Positions 55,143-64,000 of a DNA stretch of 64,000 bases are shown here, one piece after another. Position 1 is the stretch's first letter. Each line of letters opens with the position of its first letter. The notes beneath the pieces are model-generated. The model searched no databases, had not been told where the DNA came from, and saw only the letters and a list, made by a program, of their open reading frames with translations. A program made the position numbers and the translations under genes. The DNA comes from Zopfochytrium polystomum. Lineage: Eukaryota; Chytridiomycota; Chytridiomycetes; Chytridiales; Chytridiaceae. The DNA lies in NCBI GenBank assembly GCA_025765615.1, contig JAIVFJ010000009.1, positions 372,001 through 436,000 of the forward strand. The letters run 5' to 3'.

Positions 55143-56236
55143 GGCTGGCTGGCTGGCTGGATGGCTTTCTCCCTTTTCTTTCTTTCTTTCTCTCTTTTGT
55201 GACCGCCGGCTTGGGGGATGATTGCGCGGTGGTTTCTTTCCTTTCTTGTCCTCTTGTTTTTTTGGTGACTGCGGAATTGACGCGGACAAACAAAAACCAT
55301 AAAACATAAAAATTAAAAAAGCTCACGCTATTATATTATCGCATTGGCATTTCGAAAAGCTCCCAAAAAAATTTTTTATCGTGTTCGGGCCAACCCCTAT
55401 CTCGCTTCCGCATATCCTGTGGTCGGATGAAACCTCTGCCCCCCGCATCCATCCCGATGGCCCCTCGGTAGAAGCGCGGCAACGCCCAGCGTACCCCACA
55501 CGCTCGCCAACTCCATCCGCACCTTTACATATCTGGAGGCATGGAGTGGATGCAAATACCTTTTTCTCCGTACAGAGAGCATCAGTGGGCGGCATCGTGG
55601 AGGGTGCGGCGCATGTTTTCAAGAGCCAGAGGGAAAATGGCGGGCAATAACAGTCGCCTTCTCCAAAGGAGTAGTGGACGCACGATGTTAACGCTCCTCC
55701 ACGAAGCCAATGGGCAAAGGGCCGCGCGAAGTCGGAGAATCCAGCAAAGCACGTGGTGGGGAAGGTCCAGGCGTGGGGCGTGGAAGGGAGGAGCCTTTCG
55801 TCCTTGCTGAGAGAAGGGTCTGACTGACGAGGGCAGTGCGTGCACTCATTATTTACGCTACTCACGCAGGACATCAAAGCATTCAAAAAGATAATAAATA
55901 GTGCTTTCCAAAGATGAATAGTTCGTGAGCAAAACGACGGAGAAACGACTTTTAAAGGAGGGAAAATTTTTGAAAATTAAATGCCGGACCCGTGTGAGCT
56001 GATTCCTGAGTAAGTAAGACTCCGACCCCTCTTTCCTTTTCACACAGTTGGACGGTTTGTGAATCACGCAGTGCTCTTGTACTGATATCACTGTGGGCGT
56101 AAACAGAACTTACCGAGCATGCAACGTCCGGAATCAGTAGCTTTCAACGCTTAATCGTGCATCTGTCCTTGCCAGAGATGTGAACGTATAAGAACCAAGC
56201 GGCGGAAACCGCAACTAGAAACAGAGCCAACTGCAC
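55143..56236. other. intergenic; one unsupported 187-codon frame
   Basis: A minus-strand frame of 187 codons (55323-55886) has eleven or so cysteines but no motif I know, an unusual composition and no clear splice partners. I leave it as a possible gene only. The rest, up to the GT2 gene, is AT-rich without signals. Confidence 0.35.
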
Positions 56237-58649
56237 CTATCCACTATTCCTTCGGATAAAGTCTATGTGAGGGACCAGGTCCATTGTCGTCAATAAGCAG
56301 ACAGGAAGTAGATCAAACCAAGCCACAGTTGGTGGGTGGAAGGCCCTGAATATGGTCAACCCGAAGATTGCAGACACGGAGATAGTCTTCCAAATAATCA
56401 TGGTCAACCAGGCATTGCGAAACTTGATTTTGCTGCTGCGGGCTCGCTTCACTCGCGCCTCTCTCTTTGCCGCTCGAATATCCGTCGGAGTGGAGGAAGA
56501 GCCGTGGACAGACCCAATTGCATTGTTTGCGTCGCCGCCTGTCGGGACCCAGCCCATCCGAGTGTTGAAGATCATGTCCTTGATGGCAAAGAGGTGGGCA
56601 TAGTACTGAATGACGCGACCTTGAGCAAATACAAGCCAAACTTTTGTTTCAATCAAAAGAAGGAAATAGTAGTCCCTCCAATCACGGAAGGTAAGGCGAA
56701 CCTCCGCAGGAATTGAATAAGGATTGCACCCAGCATTGAAGTAGCTTGCTTGACACTCACGCAAGGTTGTACCATTTAATGACGTCGGGACGGAAAATGA
56801 GCAGCAGAAGACCGGGAAGAGGGTTGATAAATATGCTTAGAGCAAGCACCGAAGTAAACGAACGGTGGCAGTCCAGGTGAGAAGGCAAATTTTGCACGGC
56901 AGACTGAAGGGAGAGGTCAAACCAGATGCAACGTAGTACAGCATTCCAGACATGAAGCAAATACGTTAAAGAACAGAAAGCTTTGCATGCCAGAAGTGGC
57001 GACTTGAGAGAAGCGACGTCGAGCCGGTACCCCATCGGTACTGCTGGTTGAAGAAAGGTTGCATCTCGTTGGGACATATCCCCATCGCCAAGTTGATTGG
57101 GACATACTTGAGGGTCCATCCGGACGTGGTGACGAGAAACCCAGTGTGCATGTCCTCACCTTTGACTGTGATATGTTTTCGATGTCAGCGACACAATTAC
57201 CGCAGGAGAAAGAACGCAGGGGGTGGAAAGTTGATACGCAGAGTCAAGGGAGAGCGCTTCAACTCACTGTGCTCAACTTAGGCGGTTCCTCCTAAAGGCT
57301 CCCAGGCAATCTCATACACAGAGAATAGCCCACACACGCGATGCCGGAACTGTACCTGCGGAGTCTGAACAATCCCAACCTCTTCGTTATGGATCATGCC
57401 TTGCATGATCTCGCGGAAAATGTCGCGCCGTGGACAAAAGTCGGCATCCAGAATAAGAAATGAAGGAGCGCTGGTTTTCGAAAAAGCGTTGCGCAAATTT
57501 CCGGCTTTCTTAAGGTACGGCCTGTTGTCGCGCCTAATGTAGTTGAAGCCGTGCTCGGCCGCGACCGCCGAACACTTTCCTTTGCGCCGTCGTCCAATAC
57601 ATGGACGTGAATGACGGGCCAGTCCAAATCACGGACGTGCTGGTAGGTGTTTCGAAGTACGGAGACTGGTTCACCGCAGCACGGAAGAAAGACATCAATC
57701 TCTGGAAGCTCTTCATCGGAAGGCATCCGTTTTGCAAGAAGGTCAAGATGTTCCTGACTCCCCATGATGTTGACGAAGATAGAGATGCCAAGGTAAACCG
57801 CCATGAATGCCGTAACCACAGAGAAGAAGTAAAACATGTAAGTGGCATGAATAAATAGCCAGAGACCGGTTTGACTTCCGAGGAAGGAGAACATCATGTA
57901 TCCATAAAGCCAGTGCTTCATTGAAATGAATCAGTAACGATCGTTCAATGCATCTGATAAAGAGAGAAAGAAGGTGGAATTAAAAAAAAACCTTTCGCAG
58001 GTAATATTAGTAATGAAACGGAGGCCCAAGAGGGTGCTTTGTTTTCAAATACCTTTTGTGTTTTGAGATACAGGTACTTTTCTGCGTCCGTTGGAGCCTC
58101 CGCCAGAACAATTTTCGGGTCCACTGCTTCGTCGTCTGCGACTTCAAAGATAACTTCTGATGTCTTGACGCTGCTCTGGATGTCTGCTTCGCCATTCACA
58201 AAGGCAGTAGCTACGGCCGTAGGCTCTGTAACTGTGTCCGTGCTGTGACCCCGAACGCCGGCGTTCGTGACCTCCTTGTCATTCTTGACGTGAGCAATGA
58301 CCGGCGAAATAGCTTCCATAGACTCTTCGTCGTCGTCGTCGTTGTCCTCGTCAGCACACCTCTCGGATCCCATTGGGGTCGCTTCTAGCGAAATAGAAGA
58401 ACGTGGCGTGCTCTTTTCGGAAAAGGTTGCCCTCTTCAGCTGCAACTGGTTCTGGTTTTTCGAGCTCCAGAGCCTCTCCACGCCTCGCAACGTTGTAAAA
58501 GAGGAAGAGTAGTTCCCGTTTGGCAAGTCTCTGTTCACGTCCCGTCATGGTGTCTCGGTGACGCTGGATCCGGCATCGTCCATGGCGATAGTCTGGTCGA
58601 AGTCGTCCTCGTTCTGCCGTGGTACGCTGGAGCGCGGCGTTGCCGTCAT
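56237..58649 (-). pseudogene. GT2 cellulose-synthase-like glycosyltransferase, probably broken
   Basis: Exon 1 (about 58649 to 58054) ends KYLYLKTQK and splices to 57915 (HWLYGYMMFSFLGSQ). The rest shows the GT2 processive-synthase set: VFLPCCGEPVSVLRNTY, VLDDGAKESV, LILDADFCPRRDIF, VGIVQTPQ, VEHSEDMHTGF (across an intron), FFNQQYRWGTGS and IFINPLPGLLLLIFRP, ending FAIKDM...MGWVPTGG. Such enzymes polymerise sugars from UDP-sugar across the plasma membrane. Lesions against the family: a one-base loss near 57565 shifts frame between KESV and AAEHGF; some 30-40 residues before WEPLGGTA are missing; a TAA stands just before VEHSED (about 57287) and another in LSVL-stop-RICFMSGMLYY (about 56973). 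Sequencing error could explain one of these, not all. Confidence 0.7.
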
Positions 58650-58854
58650 GTTTGTAGCTTGTTAGTGGTAGTTGATTTGGCGGGCGGTTCTTTCGCTTCG
58701 CGACATCGGTGGCAGCGCACATTTTTTCTTCATTCCTGCTTTTACACTTTTTTGCTGGAACAGAAGAAAAAAAGGAAAGGTTGTCTGTCTCGTCGTCGGG
58801 CCAGATTCCCACCCAGCCTTGCATTTTCATCTCCTGTGGCGGAGGGAGAGACAC

Positions 58855-61800
58855 TCACCGCCGGGCTTCTGCCGACGCCACCCGCACAATCCGCTTTCGC
58901 AAAAACTCGCCACCCGCATCCATCGACGCCACCAGCACGTCCAGCACCGCCTGCTCGCCAACCGCGCCGTCAGCGCGGTCCATCCGCTGCACCTGCACAA
59001 GAAACCTGCCAATGCTCTCCGCCTGCGACGAGCGGGCCGCCGAGTTGGTCTGCACCAGCACCGCCAGCACGGCGTGCAGAGCGTCGTAGACGGCCCGCTG
59101 ACTAGGCTGTAGGAAGCAGTTCCAGCAAACGCGATCGAGAGCGCGCGTGTGCAGGGCTTTTAATCCCGTTACGTCGGAAGGCGCCTGCGCAGTCTCCGTC
59201 ATAGCTTCAATCGCCTGCCGCTCGGTTGATGAGTCAGATTCGTCCCCACCGCGCAACTCCTCCTCAAACATGCGATCTGCATGTTTCTTCAACTGCTTCC
59301 ATGGACGCAGTCCAATCTGCGAAACGTACTGGCAAATACCGTGAGTAAAAGATATGGCCTCTTGGTGAAAACGTCGCAGCGTTGGTTCCCCCCGCTGTCT
59401 GTGCACTATCCACTGAACATAGCGGAGGCGATAGAGGAGGTCGAAAATTCGCCGATACTGAGCAACGTGCCCCTCCGTTATCACGAGATTGAATGGAGCT
59501 TGTGGCTCATAGCTGGGACAAAACCGCGGCCCTGCAGCCACGTTAAATTCTGAACTATTTGCAATAAAGCGTACACAATTCTCTTACCAAGAGCGTGAAA
59601 CTGCTGATACGGAACAAGGACGAACTTCTTCCTCAAAGATTCGGGAAGCCCTTTATACACCTTTTCGTTCAAGCGGCCAAAGTGGGAATAATTATGACCA
59701 TCTCCGAAAAAATTCATGCTAGATCCTTGCCGAAACGCTGCTTCTTCGAGACCGATAGAAAACACGCCATTTTGCAAAAGCAGCACCTCGCCAATAGAGC
59801 CAAGTTCAAGATGGAATTTAGCTCGCTTAACGAGATGCCGCAAAGCTTCGGAAAGTATGAGCTTGCACTGGTATGTAATGGAACGACCAATCGTCGCATC
59901 GACAAAGTGCGACATGCCGAGCCCGGGTGCAAGAGTGCGAGAAGCGGAAAACAGCGACCCGTTTGTGGACGCTTTGAAAAGCATCGACGTGGTTTTTGCG
60001 GTAGTCTTTGTGAGCTCTTTTCCACTCACAGCCATCGCGGTGCCGGCCCCCAATGCTTTCTCCTCCGTGCTTTCATATTCAACTGTGTCTGAAGCGATAG
60101 CTGCATGGTCAGATTGAACGACTGCTGCGATGGAAGGCAGGGCAGTAGACAGCTCTCCATCCAGCGAATGTTCTGGCTCTGAGGTTGCTTCAATTTTCTC
60201 CTCAAAAACTTCATCGGTTGAAGCCAGCTGAGACCCAGAACCGTCATATGCTGCTGCATTTTCAGCGTCCTCCGCGGTGGGCTCACGTCCGTATTCGTCT
60301 GGTGGCGAACTTGCTGGTGTCTCACCAGTTCCTTCAGTAGTAGTCGTCGGTGGGAACTTCTCCGCATCAGGCATCCGAAGCACTTGATTGCGTTTTTCTG
60401 ACAAAGCCAGCCGCGCGGAAGCCCATGCAAGCCTCTCGGTTTTGACTTCCAGCTCTTTCATTTTCGCTTCGTGTTCGTGAATGATTCGGGTTTTCTCCGA
60501 CTCCTCCAAAGCCAACAAAGCCGCCTTTACTGCGTCTGCCTTCCTGGTCGCTTCTAATGCAGCCTCCGCCTCGCGTAACCGGTGCATCTCTTTAAATTCC
60601 TCGAGCTCTCGAAGAAAGGCCTCAACTTCGAGCCTCCATTTCTCCTGCTTCGCTTTCCGTGCGTTCCTGTGAGGTTCAGCGGGGGTGCGGGCGGGAAGGA
60701 TCGGGAGCAGCTGGCTCGGCTTCATCAAAATCAAGCCCGCATGGTCCTCGTCCGCGTCCGCAGAGTCGTCTGTCGCTTCCGTCAGCCATTGAAAGAAGTC
60801 CTGAACTTGAGCATTTGAGCTGAGAATTTTGCGATCAAGTTCAGAATATCTTCGGGCGGAATTTAAGAATATGCATACAGACCTCAGCACCTCGGCCGGA
60901 TTCAGACACAGGGTAAGACTAAAAGAGTTTGGATTTCGCTGACAGAGAGGATGATTTGGTTGCGCCTGCCTTAAGAAATGTAGACTCTCCGAGGCTGACA
61001 CGATTTTCTCTCGGATGGTCGACGTCAAAAACGGCATCGTCTTCGAAACGTGTCATCAAATATGTAGTTACGAAGCAACGAATAAACCAGAAAAGTTTGT
61101 CCTACCAACTTAACGGGCAAGTCGTATAGCCTTGGGCTCTGTTCTTCTACCGTCTCCCTGCACGCAAAACCAATGGCTCGGCTGATTCCCTCCAAAAATG
61201 GGCGTGACGCATGCCTCAGGAGTACGAGTATCGTTGTCAACAGGAATCGCGCGCCTTCAAACCCGACAGCATTTGATGCTTCGAGTGACTCCGCCAACAC
61301 GAAAAGGCGCGCCAGCACTTCGTCTCCTCGCGGAATGTCGTCCAAAGCTGTCTCACCAGGCTACGAAGGAAATAGTAATGTATAGAAAACATGGACGTAG
61401 TATCGAAGGTTGTGCGTCAAGTGCAGGGAGATAAGGAGCTCCATGTGCTCGGACAACGTGCCATCTCTGAGTCGCTGGCCAACGAGAAGAGTGCAGTTTC
61501 GAACGAGTTGAAGAAAAGAGCGTAGTCCTTCTGCGAAAGATTGTTCCGTGAAACTACTCCGAAGTCAGCGATTTGATCAAATGACGCTCTCATCACTCAC
61601 TTGGTGCTTCTGCTGAACATTTCGACGGCAAGCTCCAGCCAGCGAAACTCGCACCCCATCCGCAGCAGAGGCCGCCAGAGCCTAGCTTCAAAGGGTAACG
61701 GCCAGTCAGCTGAACTCGCGCGTTCGAACCTTTAACAGAGACACTCTTAGGACGCACCGTATCAGATCCACACGCGCATGGATGCCGTTCAGTAGCCGTG

Positions 61801-62068
61801 GCTGATTGTTTGAAAGAAACGCGAAGTGCGAGCTCGACAGACCGATCGACGCACTCAAAACATCCTGTTCGGAAGGCGATATGATGGCAAATAATATTAG
61901 AGGGCAAACAGTCAGCCAAATGTGACGAACCTGAGCAATGCTTCCCTCCGCATGTTCATGAGCTTTCGGCCAGCTTACTTTTAGAACGTGAGCTGGGCGA
62001 AGTGGGTGGTCCTCCGTTGAGTCCCAGCTCCTCATCTCTCTCACTGGGGGCACAGCGCAAGTTGCCAT
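58855..62068 (-). CDS. gamma-tubulin complex protein, GCP6-like
   Basis: Minus-strand exons: 61931-62068, 61758-61864, 61601-61681, 61397-61553, 61088-61360, 59588 to about 61040, 58855-59549; all junctions GT-AG and in phase, with introns of only 36, 47 and 38 nt at 61361, 61041 and 59550. GCP signatures: FLTSTIREKIVSASESLHFL with AQPNHPLC, then after a long insert SITYQCKLILSEALRHLV, EVLLLQNGVFSIGLEEA, and in the last exon PFNLVITEGHVAQYRRIFDL and FTHGICQYVSQIGLRPW. A 300-residue insert rich in Glu/Lys coiled coil (about 60200-60650) between the two Grip parts is typical of GCP6. The protein helps build gamma-tubulin rings that nucleate microtubules at basal bodies and spindle poles. More short in-frame introns may hide in the longest exon (for example near 60870). 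Confidence 0.85.
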
Positions 62069-62205
62069 TCCTTGTCAGAGATGATAGTCAAAACTCTTCT
62101 CGCCCGAAAAGCAATATAGCTCACAAATGATGGGTAAAGAGGTGTGTTCAATAAATTTCTATTGCGCTTAATGGTTTCGAATGAAATTGTTACATGAAAT
62201 AATGT

Positions 62206-63550
62206 TTAGTAGTAGGCGAAGCCTTCGGTGTAGTTAGTTCGAGCATTTTTCGGTTCGGAGTGCTTGTTGGAGTGAAGAAGAGTTGCAGCGAGAAGGAAAG
62301 AAAGCGAACGGTAGAGGAACATGAGCAGAGCTGCGACACCGCCAACCTCCCCAAGCCAGTTGTTCTGTGAGCCAAATGAATTAGTGAGTGAGATCAAAAA
62401 CCGCCGATTGTTGTTCGGCTACTATGTGGCTCACCATATCAAGGGGCAGGAACTCTTTCTCGTAAACGCACTCCAGTTTTGGGTACTTGATTTCAATTCC
62501 AACGGGAGCGGTCGCAGCTTGCAAATCCATGGTCGAGTTGTACAGGGAAAATGAGGTTTTTGTCTCGAAATCGGTCGTAAAGTTTGCGTCCATGTCGATG
62601 TGGTAAATCTTCCTCGCCATAATCTCTGTCCTTCCAAACGCGCTCGCGATGCTAAAGTCTTCGAAATCGGCCTCGTAGGACGAGCCCTTTCCACTCTGGT
62701 CGTGCAGCTGAACGAAGATTCCTACAGGCCGTCCCGCCCGCGTTCCTACGACACTGACCGCCACGTCCAGCACGTCCTGAGCCGAGTTTGCGACGAGGGC
62801 GGTCGTGGTGTCGCCGGCGGCGCCGCCGGGCGGGTCGTTCAGGACGAGACACGTCAGCGTCTCGCCGCCGGTGACTGTCACGTTGGACACGTAGACGCCG
62901 TCCGCTCTGCAGGGCTCCTCCGTTGCGATCGAAACCTTGGCGCAGGAGCCCAGGACCAGGGACGCGGCAGGGTCCTGCGGGCACATTATGATCGCTGGGA
63001 ACTCGTACGTTGCTGAGGGGACCTGGGATGGAAAGATGGCGTCAACGTACTCGTTGCTGAAGAGCTGCTTTGGTGTTTTCGTCGTACGGTAGGTCGCGGG
63101 TAACTGCACAGTGTTTTGTTGTCCGAGGGGACGGGAGTAGTTATTAGCATGGGGAAGCTTTGGTCGGTGTTACTTCGAACCTGCGTGACGACACGGTGAC
63201 CGCGTACTCCGGCGTAAATGATCATGGTGATCACAAAGATCACGCCCATGATGATGTTCAAACGGTCGTAGACATTTTGGCCGCGTTGGTTGAGCAAGCG
63301 CGGGCTTGGAGCGTAGAAGTTGCCTGGCAGCGAGATGCACGTCGGCCAATAAATCAATAACGCGATCAGACTTGTGCCAATCTAGGCTTCCCAATTGCCT
63401 ACCCATGGTCGCAAGGCGTTCTCGGCTAACACTTCTATGGTCAAAATTCCAACGGAGAGGACAAGTGCGTGGAATTGTCAGGTAGAAAAGGATTTTGCTC
63501 GTTGTTGAAAATGTTCCGTTTCGCGTTAGGTACCCTCCCTCGCCGTCCAC
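62206..63550 (-). CDS. two-helix membrane protein with large outside loop, unknown family
   Basis: Four exons join in phase: 63403-63550, 63181-63323, 62435-63103, 62206-62364; 372 residues, TAA end. The N-terminal part has a helix MGVIFVITMIIYAGV after LLNQRGQNVYDRLN, then about 230 residues with paired cysteines (IIMCPQD, GSCAKVS, EEPCRAD, LTCLVLND, LECVYEK), and a second helix GGVAALLMFLYRSLSFLLA near the end. The layout (short inside ends, one Cys-containing outside domain) recalls two-helix channels such as DEG/ENaC, P2X or TMEM206, but no signature of any of these was seen. The family is not recognised. An upstream extension is possible. Confidence 0.65.
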
Positions 63551-64000
63551 AAGTGTCGGTCCTATTCATCTCAACACAGTAGATCTGACGCCAAAGCGAC
63601 CTGCCTTCGTCCTCCTGGCACTGTCCTTCCCCTGAGAAAAAAGCAAACACCCTTGTGGCTCCCTCACTACCTCTCCCTCCATCAAAAATACAGCAGCGTG
63701 TACCATGGGTCCGCTCAGCGGTCTCAGTGATCAATCGTGGGATCGATCCCCTGGCGAGAAGAAGGGCTTTCTGGGGTAATGAGTTCGTTCATCAGGCTGT
63801 GGCACGCTGCTTCCTTTTGTCTGTCTCTCTATCGTCTTTGTCGCTTTGGCTGCTGCCGATGCCGTCAGCAGCTCGCGATCGGTGATGGAATTGCGAGCTT
63901 GCCAACAACAAATAACAACAAACAAACAAACAAAATTTCTAATTTTTCCAACTTGGGGGGGAAGCACAATTTTCCGATCGAAATGATTGCAATCGAAATG
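63551..64000. other. upstream region of the last gene
   Basis: No gene is supported. Short frames on both strands lack motifs. A small (CAAA)n-like run occurs at about 63908-63933. Confidence 0.4.

Noticed and set aside
55323..55886. 187-codon Cys-containing frame as a confident gene.
   Set aside because: No motif, no convincing splice partners and atypical composition; kept only as a note.
54425..61361. Possible reassignment of TAA/TAG to glutamine, suggested by in-frame TAG or TAA in three minus-strand genes.
   Set aside because: Long intact frames (copia A 1752 codons, hAT 976, TPGS2 605, bZIP rich in Gln, GCP6 exons) contain no internal TAA or TAG, and copia A and the two-helix gene end in TAA. 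Two TAGs coincide with short-intron acceptors; the TAAs lie in a gene with other lesions.

Overview
The window is nuclear DNA of a eukaryote, most likely an early-diverging zoosporic (chytrid-like) fungus. Host genes are split by short GT-AG introns, often only 36-110 nt. Several genes point to a flagellum or basal body: a CFAP92/KIAA1257-like protein, the tubulin polyglutamylase subunit TPGS2 and a gamma-tubulin complex protein of GCP6 type. A Yap-like bZIP factor and a proteinase-K-type subtilase fit a fungal or near-fungal lineage. I did not recognise the species. Standard stop codons fit all intact genes.

Positions 1 to about 27,950 are a nested mobile-element island. In order: a broken second copy of the 3' end of the CFAP92-like gene (541-1037); a possible leucine-rich-repeat gene remnant; a dead Tc1/mariner element carrying a solo LTR; an intact Ty1/copia element A (4718-12787) with one uninterrupted gag-pol frame; a fragment of a second copia family B; an inverted, truncated copy A' of element A (13668-21310), whose gag is split by a complete hAT transposon (15741-19671) with 8-bp target duplications; decayed family-B copia sequence on the minus and then the plus strand; and in the latter a tRNA-derived SINE (26249-26532) with a 13-bp target duplication. 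Several insertions can be ordered in time.

Positions 28,160 to 63,550 are gene-dense: CFAP92-like (-), LMBRD2-like membrane protein (+), dienelactone-hydrolase-fold protein that seems to lack its catalytic residues (+), three-KH RNA-binding protein (+), isopentenyl-diphosphate isomerase (-), secreted subtilisin-like protease (-), bZIP factor (-), TPGS2 (+), a multi-pass membrane protein (-), a cysteine-rich secreted or membrane protein (-), a cellulose-synthase-like GT2 gene that looks like a recent pseudogene (-), GCP6-like (-), and a two-helix membrane protein with a large outside loop (-). Intergenic stretches are rich in CT/GA, CA, C/A and TCC microsatellites.

Nothing suggests operons or a biosynthetic cluster. 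Three genes probably serve the flagellum/microtubule apparatus (CFAP92, TPGS2, GCP6), one starts isoprenoid synthesis (IDI1), and the others act separately. Gene models were built by eye from reading frames, splice signals and family resemblance; no database search was run.
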